NCBI RefSeq assembly: GCF_032362555.1
Contig: NC_083531.1
Coordinates: 3,782,001-3,846,000 of the forward strand
Reading direction: 5' to 3'
DNA: 64,000 nucleotides
Origin: Amyelois transitella
Lineage: Eukaryota; Arthropoda; Insecta; Lepidoptera; Pyralidae
Shown: piece after piece, positions 13,001-20,426 of the stretch
Layout of the letters: every line of letters begins with the position of its first letter
How positions within the stretch are numbered: position 1 is the stretch's first letter
Made by a program: the position numbers and the translations under genes
The notes under the pieces: generated by a model
What the model was told of the DNA's origin: nothing
Database searches by the model: none
What the model saw: the letters and a program-made list of their open reading frames with translations, nothing else

Positions 13001-14757
13001 ATACATTTTTACCACGCAAAAAACTATCGCTGTTTCGCTTTTTATGTTGACGTGAAAAGGGACAGCGATATCGGTAGTCGAATCGGTAAGGTGCCCGGTT
13101 GAAATGCATTATGCGCAGAAAGGCACAGGTTCGAATCCCACCACGGCCATGTGTGAATGACTATTTATGTAAGTACTTCAGTTTGAATACCCTATCAGTC
13201 TTTTCAAGATTGTTGGCTCTGCCTACCCCGCAAGGAATAAAGACGTGACTATATGTATGTATGTACTTTTCCAGGACCAAAGAATGGTTAAAAAATACCC
13301 ATTTGAGGTTGTAGTAGACCTTGATTCATATCGTCATAACATCAAATGACCTGAGGTCATTATGTTGATTGATATTTTTGTGGTTTAAAAATAGCTTTTA
13401 AATAAATATCTATTAATATCTGTAAATGGAAACCTGATTTTGATCGATTTAATTGCAGCATTATCGATTTCACGTTTAAACGGTTTTGCGAATATTTTGT
13501 TAAAGAATTGTGGCGTGTGGTTCCCGGCACCAATACAAAAAAGAATAGCACCACTTCATCTCTTTCCCATGGATTTCGTAAAAGGCGACTAAGGGATAGG
13601 TTTACAAACTTGGCATTCTTTTTTAGGCGATAGGCTAGCGACCTGTCACTATTTGAATCTCAATACTAGGTATCATTAAGCCAAATAGCTGACCGTGGCC
13701 ATTCAGTCTTTTCAAGACTGGTGGCTCTGTCTACCCCGCAAAAGATATAGACGTGACCATATGTATGTTGTTAAAAAAATATAATAGGTAAGTACTAGTT
13801 TTCGCTCGCGGCTTCACCCGCGTTTATAGTATAACTACCTTTTTTTTGTACATTGGATTAGGTATTTGGCTTCCATCTCACCTGTACACCATCTACTTCT
13901 TCTAAGTTCTAATACATACTTACATACATATAGTCACGTCTTCCCTTGCGGGGTAGACAGAAAACAGTCTTGAAAATACTGAATGGCCACATTCAGCTAG
14001 TGTCGTCCTCGAAGTAGGTTCGAGACTTGTGTTACGGATATTAATTCAGCGATACAATATTTTATAATAAATACTTACATAGATAAACATTTAAACCCAA
14101 TCATATAAAGTTCGTTTGTCATCCATCATGACCGGGATTCGAACCCTGGACCTCCGGTATCACAGACAAACACTACCGTTGCGCCACCAAGGCCGTTAAA
14201 CAAGTAAACTAACTTTCGCATTTGAAATATTTGCATTAGAATTACGAATGGAAAAAATACATACATAGGTTTCTTTACATGCGGGCGGAGCCGCTTGCGA
14301 AAGTTAGTTAAATAATCAATACTAATACATATTATAAAGCTGAAGAGTTTGTTTGTTTGTTTGAACGCGCTAAACTCAGGAACTACTGGTTCGAATTGAA
14401 AAAGTCTTTTTGCGTTGAATAGACCATTTATCGAGAAAGGCTTTAACCTTAATAACATCACGCTGCAACTATAAGGAGCGAAGAAATAATGGAGAATGTG
14501 AAAAAAAACGGGGTAAATTATTCATCCTTGAGGGCTTCAATGATGCCCAAAATAACTATTCCACGCGGACGAAGTCACGGGCACAGCTAGTAATTCGTAC
14601 AACTCTACTCACATAAAACTCCGTCAATATTGTACGTCAGTTGCTTCCATGCAAAGACTTCTCTCAATCTCCCTACCCTGCGGTCTATGGCCTGAGGCTG
14701 TACTGGTCTGAAAGATAGTCCTAACAGACCACAAAAGACTAGTAGCGAAGTCTTCAT
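1096..14757 (-). CDS. Yellow/MRJP-family secreted protein, gene A
   Basis: Coding exons in transcript order: 14757-14613, 11864-11736, 10956-10894, 8373-8302, 6815-6717, 5789-5613, 4977-4861, 4100-3924, 3248-3073, 2319-2136, 1601-1499, 1171-1096. Total 1,518 nt, 505 aa. Residues 1-22 form a signal peptide (MKTSLLVFCGLLGLSF). The Yellow domain is recognised by [83 protein letters not shown] and the C-terminal ISGTACE. Exons 2-4 (residues 49-136) add a low-complexity S/T/N/R-rich segment with RVKR at about residue 64, absent from gene B. The acceptor touching the ATG (CAG at about 14765) implies an upstream 5' UTR exon, perhaps ending at a GTAAGT donor at 16465. Yellow proteins act outside the cell, and several affect cuticle pigmentation. 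I cannot assign the orthologue. Confidence 0.93.
1250..1484 (+). repeat. TATG retroposon, nearly full length
   Basis: Plus orientation. The first ~35 bp are reduced to GCCGTAAAAAAAGGACCACTCC. It lies in the last intron of gene A. Confidence 0.85.
1634..1905 (+). repeat. TATG retroposon
   Basis: Full-length plus-strand copy starting GTGCCGTGTGG, with a degenerate tail of TATGTATTTATGTATG. It lies between exons 10 and 11 of gene A. Confidence 0.88.
2361..2456. repeat. Short foldback element
   Basis: Arms of about 31 bp (2362-2392 and 2425-2456) are reverse complements apart from one 1-base gap. The arms carry GCAACGGTTGCCATGA. A one-armed relative lies at 46727-46800, followed by the same downstream sequence (TACTGATTATTT, then CTTCTGTAGGAAT). 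Confidence 0.7.
2642..2810 (+). repeat. tRNA-derived SINE
   Basis: The head carries an A-box-like GTGGCGCAGCGGTAG and a B box GGTTCGAATCCC at the right spacing. The distal body is shortened compared with the copy at 5338. Confidence 0.85.
3264..3441 (-). repeat. Two tandem LINE 3'-end fragments
   Basis: Two minus-strand pieces (3264-3342 and 3356-3441) each read TCACGCCTCTTTCCCG-type sequence followed by the CTTTCCACTTGCCACGATC block. They are separated by a CATACATAC tail. Confidence 0.7.
3498..3717 (+). repeat. TATG retroposon with internal deletion
   Basis: Starts GCCGTGTGGTTCACGGCACC and ends ATATGTACCTATGTATG. The block with the CTTTTCAAGACTGTTGGC motif is missing. Confidence 0.8.
3787..3921. 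repeat. (CA)n microsatellite
   Basis: An interrupted CA repeat of about 135 bp directly beside the donor of exon 8 of gene A (exon end 3924). On the transcribed strand it is a GT-rich tract starting a few bases into the intron. Confidence 0.95.
4098..4600 (+). repeat. Tandem duplication of an exon edge plus TATG retroposon
   Basis: Unit 1 starts at 4098 inside exon 8 of gene A, and unit 2 starts at 4322. Both begin GACCTGGAAT, continue through GGTATAATTATT and CGTTGTTATGGTGCCGTG, and then enter a TATG retroposon (from 4137 and from 4362). The unit is 224 bp. Only unit 2 has the retroposon's 3' end. Confidence 0.85.
5136..5315 (+). repeat. TATG retroposon, 5'-truncated
   Basis: It begins at the CGACTAAGGGATG block and runs to a short ATATGTATGTA tail. 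Confidence 0.8.
5338..5575 (+). repeat. tRNA-derived SINE, full length
   Basis: tRNA-like head with A and B boxes (5351-5415), then a tail shared by all full copies: GAGTTAGTATCTCGTAAC, CGAGGCTAACTCAATCAG, and ATTTGTCCTGTATATATTTA at the 3' end. Confidence 0.88.
6170..6430 (+). repeat. TATG retroposon
   Basis: Plus-strand copy with a complete 5' end. The tail is replaced by ATCTATCTATATTC. Confidence 0.85.
6440..6681 (+). mobile_element. Helitron-like short element, different family
   Basis: Contains ATGAGCCGATAAAGATGAAATTTGG and a 3' end GAAGTCGCGGGCAACAGCTAG followed by T, the CTAG terminus expected of Helitrons. The 5' end lies in an AT-rich tract and is not clear. Confidence 0.55.
6842..7060 (-). 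mobile_element. Degraded short element with CCCGGCTTCGCACGGG hairpin
   Basis: The GC-rich motif GGCTTCGCACGGGT occurs twice (about 6849 and 7029) around a body reading AATCCGTTGCGTAATTTTAAAG. This looks like the 3' hairpin of another short Helitron-type family. Ends are not resolved. Confidence 0.4.
7174..7440 (+). repeat. TATG retroposon
   Basis: Full plus-strand copy from GTGCCGTGTGG to its TATG tail. The last 40 bp are diverged (GATATGATGGACGTTACC). Confidence 0.87.
7865..8140 (+). repeat. TATG retroposon
   Basis: Full plus-strand copy with four TATG units. It carries a small internal duplication in GGCTCTGTGAGCTCTGTC near 8080. Confidence 0.9.
8160..8216 (+). repeat. Fragment of a CCGGGACTAAAGCC-type repeat
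   Basis: GGATGCAACCGGGACTAAAGCC, part of the longer family described at 39819-40060. Confidence 0.6.
8427..8585 (+). repeat. TATG retroposon, 5'-truncated
   Basis: Begins in the CTAGCAACCTGTCAC block and ends with a TATG tail. Confidence 0.82.
8681..8934 (-). repeat. TATG retroposon
   Basis: Full-length minus-strand copy, from an ACATACATA tail to CCACACGGC. Confidence 0.88.
9208..10810 (-). mobile_element. hAT transposon, internally decayed
   Basis: The ends are inverted repeats TAGTGTTGCCCAAAT, flanked by a perfect 8-bp target duplication TATGTAGG (9200-9207 and 10811-10818), the size expected for hAT. Both subterminal regions (9225-9360 and 10640-10795) are packed with CAAGAC/GTCTTG motifs in both directions. 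The interior carries transposase fragments on the minus strand. It sits in the intron between exons 3 and 4 of gene A. Confidence 0.92.
9525..10452 (-). pseudogene. hAT transposase fragment, frameshifted
   Basis: Two minus-strand frames overlap near 10132-10157. The upstream one contains CPTRWNSTHDMI, the RWNST motif of hAT transposases. The downstream one contains SLILDPRHK and ends with the dimerisation-region signature SIPATSVPAERLFSKAS. A one-base shift separates them. The N-terminal zinc finger and much of the catalytic core are missing, so this copy cannot encode a working enzyme. Its frame ends in the middle of the dimerisation region. Confidence 0.85.
11085..11290 (+). repeat. LINE 3'-end repeat with internal duplication
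   Basis: The block CCCCTATTTTATTGTC plus GGTTTGCTGGAAGAGATCCCACT occurs twice (about 11095 and 11157), then GGGATAAGCCCACCTTTGTAC. The reverse complement of this family lies at 62715-62840. Confidence 0.65.
11440..11560 (+). repeat. Dispersed repeat shared with 60950-61070
   Basis: CTTCTGCACTGACGCT, TTATTCGACGTCAA and CAATGTTGTGA occur in the same order at both places. Family unknown. Confidence 0.5.
12573..12835 (+). mobile_element. Helitron-like non-autonomous element, complete
   Basis: Starts TCTATACTAATATTATAAAG after host A and ends GGGAACAGCTAG before host T, with a GC-rich hairpin (CGCGGACGAAGTCGCG) just upstream of CTAG. No target duplication, as expected for Helitrons. It resembles the Lep1-type Helitron-like elements reported from Lepidoptera. 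Confidence 0.8.
13068..13190 (+). repeat. Second tRNA-derived SINE family
   Basis: Reads GAATCGGTAAGGTGCCCGG (A-box side), then GGCACAGGTTCGAATCCC (B box), then CATGTGTGAATGACTATTT. The copy at 39131 is split by a TATG retroposon. Confidence 0.75.
13191..13264 (+). repeat. TATG retroposon, 3' end only
   Basis: About 74 bp from CTATCAGTCTTTTCAAG to the TATG tail, directly behind the SINE at 13068. Confidence 0.75.
13510..13770 (+). repeat. TATG retroposon
   Basis: Plus-strand copy with an intact body and a one-unit tail. Confidence 0.87.
13917..14208 (-). repeat. TATG retroposon fragment joined to a tRNA-derived SINE
   Basis: Bases 13917-13999 are the 3' end of a minus-strand TATG retroposon. 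Bases 14002-14206 are a minus-strand tRNA SINE with GGGATTCGAACC (B box) and TTGCGCCACCAAGGCCGT (head). Confidence 0.8.
14316..14590 (+). mobile_element. Helitron-like non-autonomous element
   Basis: Begins TCAATACTAATACATATTATAAAG and ends GGGCACAGCTAG before T. It ends 23 bp from the donor of exon 1 of gene A. Confidence 0.78.
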
Positions 14758-14865
14758 ACTAATCTGAAAAAAAATAATAACGAAATTAATCGAATTAATT
14801 AACAAAGTAACTAATATACTTTTCGACTAAATAATTTCCTAGCTAGCAACACTGTCACACACACA

Positions 14866-15245
14866 CAGCTGAACGAACGTGGCCTACCAGCCTTTTCAAA
14901 ACTGTTGGCTCTGTCTACCCCGCAAGGAATATAGACATGATTATATGCAATGTATGTATGTAATAATTTCCTGTATAATTTCACAGCACATTTAAAATTT
15001 ACCATCAATAAATGCATTTGTGCCGTTATTAGTGCCGTGTGGTTCCCGGCACCAATAGAAAAAAGAATAGGACCACTCCATCTCTTTCCATGGATGTTGT
15101 AAAAGGCGACTAAGGGATGGGCTTGCAAACTTGAAATTCTGTTTTAGGCGATGGGCTAGAAACCTGTCACTTTTTGAATCTCAATTCTATAATTAAGCCA
15201 AATAGCTGAACGTGGCCATTCAGTCTTTTCAAGACTGTTGGCTCT
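14866..15245 (+). repeat. Two TATG retroposons, one 5'- and one 3'-truncated
   Basis: 14866-14962 keeps the 3' part with its tail. 15032-15245 begins GTGCCGTGTGG and is cut within GTTGGCTCT where a Helitron-like element starts. Confidence 0.82.
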
Positions 15246-15508
15246 ACTAATATTATAAAGTTGAAGAGTTTGTTTGTTTGAACGCGTTAATCTGAGGAAC
15301 TACTGGTTCGAATTGAAAAAATATTTTAGTGTTGAATAGACCATTTATCGACGTAGGCTTTAGGCTATAAAACATCACGCTGCAACTATAAGTAGCGAAG
15401 AAATAATGGAAAATGTGAAAAAAAAAAGGGGGAAATTGTTCACCCCTGAGGGTTTCAATGATGCCCGAAATAACTATTCCACGCGGAGTGAGTCGCAGGC
15501 ACAGCTAG
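15243..15508 (+). mobile_element. Helitron-like non-autonomous element
   Basis: TCTACTAATATTATAAAG to GGCACAGCTAG before T. It replaces the 3' end of the TATG retroposon at 15032, so it arrived later or the junction was rearranged. Confidence 0.78.
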
Positions 15509-15718
15509 TGTATGTATAAAGGCCGCCAAAGTTATTAAACACACAGTTTTTTTTTGGTGTTGTCATGGGAATGACCCAAGTTATATTTACATGGTAGAGT
15601 GATTTGCCTTTAAAGATCCATTAAAAAAAACAACTAATTGATTAGGCCTTGGTTTGTAGGTACTTTTGTCAATTTTCTTAATTCCAACAATATGATTGTA
15701 TGTTCGTGACGTAGGTCT

Positions 15719-15985
15719 GTACGGTTCCCGGAATTTTAGAAAAGGTAGGTACTCTTTCCCATGGATGTCGTAAAAGGCGACTAAGGGAACAGGCGCACAT
15801 TGACCTAGTTCAAGTGGCTGAAGTCTAATAAACTTGGTATTCTTATTGAAGGCGATGGGGTAGGAACCTATCACTTTTTGAATTCCATCATTTCGCCATA
15901 CGTCTGGCCTTTCAGCCTTGTCAAGACTATTGACTCTGTCTACCCCGTAAGGGTATAAATACGTGATTATACGTGTGTATGTAGG
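15719..15985 (+). repeat. TATG retroposon, diverged
   Basis: Recognisable blocks are CCCATGGATGTCGTAAAAGG and TGTCTACCCCGTAAGGG. Carries an insertion after AAGGGAAC (GGCGCACATTGACCTAG). Confidence 0.75.
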
Positions 15986-16078
15986 AGGTGATTTTGAATC
16001 GGTCTTTTAAAATTCTTACAATATTGACAATCTTGTAAATATGAACTACCCTATTAAAAAATATAAAAATTTCATTAA

Positions 16079-16320
16079 TATACATACATACATACATTTG
16101 ATCACGTCTATATCCCTTGCGGGGTAGACAGAGCCAACAGTATTGAAAAGACTGATAGGCCACGCTCAGCTATTTGGCTTAATGATATAATTGAGATTCA
16201 AATAGTGACAGGTTGCTAGCCCATCGCCAAAAAAAGAATCTCAAGTTTGTAAGCCCATCCCTTAGTCGCCTTTTACGACATCCACGAGAAAGAGATGGAG
16301 TGGTCCTATTTTTTTTTTTG
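16079..16320 (-). repeat. TATG retroposon, lacking its 5' tip
   Basis: Minus-strand copy that ends at the T-run before the CCGGGAACC hairpin. Confidence 0.82.
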
Positions 16321-16680
16321 AACTGGTGAACTTTTTGATTAATTATTATATGCAGCTTTTCACAACACATATAATAAAAACCTTAAAAAATAAACATATC
16401 GAAAGAATAACTATCAAATTGTAAAAATATTAACAAATATAAAAACAATTTAAATGTTTACTTACATATTTATTTAATTATCACTTATTGATAACTTAAC
16501 AAAACACGACGCGACCACATCACTCAAGTTCAAATCATGTTATGTCAGCTAATGTCATATGTATTTATGATCTGAGACTTGCAGTGGAAAACACACTTGC
16601 GATTGCGACAAATTATTGCGACTAAAACTTTTTTCGAATTAATTTGTGGGCTTCCGCGCATAACAGATGTCGGCATTAAC

Positions 16681-16947
16681 ATACATACATATATATATAA
16701 TCACGTCTATATCCCTTGCGGGGAAGAGAGAGCCTACAGTCTTGTAAATACTGATAGGCCACGCTCAGCTATTTGGCTTTAACATAGGATTGAGATTCAA
16801 ATAGTGACAGGTTGCTAGCCCATCGCCTTAAAGAAGAATCCCAAGTTTATAAGCCTACCCCTTAGTCGGCTTTTACGACATCCATGGGAAAGAGATGGAG
16901 TGGTCCAATTTTTTTTTGTAATGGTGCCGGGAACCACACGCACGGCA
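16681..16947 (-). repeat. TATG retroposon with target duplication
   Basis: Minus-strand copy between CGGCATTAACAT at 16671-16682 and the same 12 bp at 16943-16954. The exact edge is uncertain because the tail can overlap the last bases. Confidence 0.85.
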
Positions 16948-17499
16948 TTAACATGTTTCAGAGTTATTTGAGTTCTTATATAATATATATAAATAAAACA
17001 TGTAAACCTAAATAAATATTATCGTATTTACAGAAAACATAAAGTAGGTATATAATTTTCTTGATTCCTGAAATTAATTTGTTATATATATTGTATAACT
17101 ATATACATATATATATATATATATTATTTTCAGTAATTTTGATAAAACTTTACAATATTTATATTCTCTTTCTGTGGGTTCGGTTCGGATGGGGTGCCCT
17201 GATGAGCCCTTCATCAATTTTGTATGTCAATAATGTTAAATTAAACATTTTAATATGTTCACATTTTGAATTATTTAATATCAATATGTACATCATAGCA
17301 ACCGTTACCATAGTGGATATCTCATAGAGTAAGTAGGTATTTCTTTATCATGGAGTGTGTTATCAAAGAGTAAGTATATGACAAATAACATAATGATTTC
17401 TAAAACAAATGTATCTTTATAGTGTCCCTAAAACATTAATTAGATTGTAATATTTTTATTAAATACTCAATAGTGAGTGCAAAGGCACCATCTTATATA

Positions 17500-17720
17500 T
17501 AAAATTCTCGTGTCACTATATTCGTTCCCGTACACCTCCGAAACGGCTTGACCGATTCTCATGAAATTTTGTGAGCATATTAAGTTGGTCTAAGAATCGG
17601 CTAACATTTATTTTTCTTACCCCTTAGTGATAAGGGTTGTCTACCCTTAATTTTTTTTTAAATTAGAAATCATTTAAAAATATTTATATGGCAAAACAAC
17701 GTTTGCCGGGACAGCTAGTC
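17500..17720 (+). mobile_element. Helitron-like short element, third family
   Basis: Body has CCGAAACGGCTTGACCGATT and ends GCCGGGACAGCTAG before T. The 5' end is in an AT-rich stretch. Confidence 0.5.
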
Positions 17721-17783
17721 AACTCTTAAAGATGGACAATACATTAATAATGTTCAGTTAGAACTCTGTGAAGTAAAGAGTTA

Positions 17784-17890
17784 ACATACAAACATATGTT
17801 CACGTCTATATCCTTTGTGGGGTAGACAGAGCCAACAGTCTTGAAAAGACTGATAGGCCCCGATCAGCTATTTGGCTTAATGATAGAATT
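17784..17890 (-). repeat. TATG retroposon, 5'-truncated
   Basis: The last ~105 bp in minus orientation, ending at TTAATGATAGAATT. Confidence 0.75.
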
Positions 17891-18505
17891 ACCATTGCTT
17901 TCATGTACTTATTAGTATTAAGTGCGCGCACCGCCTCAATTCTTAATCGATGAATCCGGAACAGACTCACGATTCGATGACAGTTAGACGAGGCGTTACA
18001 TGTCTATTTTGAGCTGGGAATCTCATGGGAATACCGCTTTCGGTTTTCCAGGTAACAGTAACGCGTAACACGGTCATTAACCAAGGTTTTGTAACTTTTA
18101 ATAAGTAATTATAGCTATGTTATGTGAAAACCGCAAAATAAGCGTCAGTCATTTATGCAACGGTTGGAATTAAAAATAATATTTAACAAGATTTGAACAA
18201 TAAAATAAAATATTAATATATGTTCCCGAGGGAATTTCAGAAGTCATCTTTTTGTGTCTGGATGTGAGTTGATAGAAATGACTTTTGAATTAGGATATTT
18301 TGAATTAGGATACAAGATATTGCTTGATGCCGTAATAACTTACGTAAAATTAGATATATATATAACCGCGTCTAATCCTTAACAAAAGCAAATAAAGATT
18401 CTATGCAATTCTATTTTATTCTAATGTGCAGGTGTATGAAAAGCGGCCGTAAAAATCATTGTCATCGGACATCAATTTACAAAATATATTATCTTTCAAA
18501 ATAAA
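17891..18505. other. Intergenic stretch with no recognised feature
   Basis: AT-rich DNA between gene A and gene B. No long frame, repeat match or RNA structure was seen by eye. Confidence 0.4.
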
Positions 18506-18763
18506 TCTATACTAATATTAAAAAGCTGAAGAGTTTGTTTGTTTGAACGCGCTAATCTCAGGGTTCAAATTGAAAAATTATTTTTGCGTTGAATAAACCA
18601 TTTGTCGAGGAAGGCTTTAGGCTGTATAACATCACGGTGCAACTACAAAGAGCAAAGAAATAATGGAAAATGTGCAAAAAACGGGGAGAATTATTCATCC
18701 TTGAGGTCTTTAATAATGCCCAAAATAACTATTTCACGCGGACGAAGTCGCGGGCACAGCTAG
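18506..18763 (+). mobile_element. Helitron-like non-autonomous element
   Basis: TCTATACTAATATTAAAAAGC after A, ending GGGCACAGCTAG before T. Confidence 0.8.
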
Positions 18764-19121
18764 TCAATAATATAGTCGAAAGTCTAAAAAAGCTCACAAC
18801 ATAGCAACATTTACAGTAGAATTTTCCATTGTAGCGATATAAATATTAATAATCATTTGCCAACATAACAATTAGCGAGTTATCTAAGCAACACGTGTAT
18901 AAATTAGAGTAAAGTGATAAACTTATTTTTATAAGACAAACGCCCAAAATATATATATTTATTATCACCGTTTACGAATACACATAAACATATCACGTCT
19001 TTCTCTCTTAAGAGGTAGACAGAGCCGTGTTCAGCTGATGATGGATTTGAGCACAGAACACAGATATTACTAAGATTCATAGATAGTTACAGGTTGCATA
19101 CATATATGCATATACAGGTGT

Positions 19122-19366
19122 ACTGAAATAAAAGAATAGTACCTACCACTACATCTCTTCCCCATGGATGTCGTAAGAGGCGACTAAGGGATAGGCTTAA
19201 TAAACTTGGTATTCTCCATTCAGGCGATGGGCTAGCAACCTGTCACTATTTGAATCGCAATCTTTATTATTAAGCCTATTGGCTGAACGTGGCCTATCAG
19301 TCTCTCAAGACTGCTGGCTGTGTCTATTCCGCAAGGAATATAGACGTGAATAAATGAATGAATAAA
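19122..19366 (+). repeat. TATG retroposon, diverged
   Basis: Body from ACTGAAATAAAAGAATAG. The tail has become (AATG)n. A short minus-strand relative lies at 18990-19050. Confidence 0.75.
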
Positions 19367-19486
19367 AGTAAACAAACTCAATATGACTATTTGTCGAAAA
19401 AGTAGATTTAAGAGTGAAATGAATTAAGAAACTTTATAATGATTCCTTTAGTAATTAACTATAAAAATATAATATAAATATTAATA

Positions 19487-19670
19487 TATTTATTTATCTC
19501 GCTCTGCGCCAACGCCAATCTCCTGTTTGGTTTCCTTTTCCACCCAAAGGTTGACTGGAAGAGATTGCTTTAGCGATAAGTCCGCCTTTGTACCATCTCT
19601 GTCTGTTTTTTGCTGTTTTGAATGTTTTACTGTTATTTAAATAAACTTTATTTCTCTCTACAATCTTTCT
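19487..19670 (+). repeat. LINE 3'-end repeat
   Basis: CTCGCTCTGCGCCAACGCC, then GAAGAGATTGC, AGCGATAAGTCCGCCTTTG and an AAATAAACTTTATTT end. A second copy lies at 24130-24300. Confidence 0.7.
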
Positions 19671-19850
19671 TCTTAAAAATAAATAGATGGTAAGATTGTG
19701 AGAGACTGGCGTCTGAACTAAGCTGAGCTATTACCTCATCATTAATGTTATAATTTTGAAATTTATTTTACAATGGAAAAATGGAATGTACCTACATAAT
19801 CTTCTACGTTAAAATGAATATAAAATTGTACAGTCAATAAATTTAATACG

Positions 19851-20101
19851 AACATACATATAATCATGTCTATATCCCTTGCGGGGTAGACAGAGCCAAC
19901 AGTCTTGAAATGACTGATAGGCCACGTTCAGCTTTTTGGCTTTAAGATAGAATTGAGATTGAAATAGTGACAGGTTGCTAGCCCATCACCTAAAAGAATA
20001 ATCCCAAGTTTATAAGCCTATCCCTTAGTCACCTTTTACGACATCCATGGGAAAGAGGGAGTGGTCCTATTCTTTTTCTATTGGTGCCGGGAATCACACG
20101 G
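19851..20101 (-). repeat. TATG retroposon inside a locally duplicated segment
   Basis: Minus-strand copy. The flanks are imperfect direct repeats of about 68 bp (19782-19850 and 20142-20208), both containing TACGTTAAAAT and GTCAATAAATTTA. Confidence 0.82.
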
Positions 20102-20391
20102 TTATAAATAAATTGAATAAATATTTTAAAAAATACCAATGGAATGTAGGTACGCACCTATCTACGTTAAAATAAATATAACATTATTCAGTCAATAAAT
20201 TTACTAATAAATACAAAAAAAAAAACAAATACAAATGTCAATGTATTCCCTTAAAAAATAAGTATAATTTATAACCAGCTTTAAAAATGATGGTCAGATG
20301 TTTTTGTCCCAAAGTGCCTTCTTTTCTTCACTCAATAATAATTCAAGTAAATACAATTATTTTTGCCGTAATTTTGCCGTAAATTTTGTCA

Positions 20392-20397
20392 TTTATT
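20392..20397 (-). promoter_or_regulatory. Polyadenylation signal of Yellow-family gene B
   Basis: AATAAA on the minus strand, about 30 bp past the stop codon of gene B. Confidence 0.65.
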
Positions 20398-20426
20398 GTC
20401 TTTTCAATCGGCCTTAGAAAGGTTCT

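Noticed and set aside
14126..14461. 111-residue minus-strand open frame
   Set aside because: It is the antisense of a Helitron-like element joined to a SINE. Similar frames recur wherever those repeats do.
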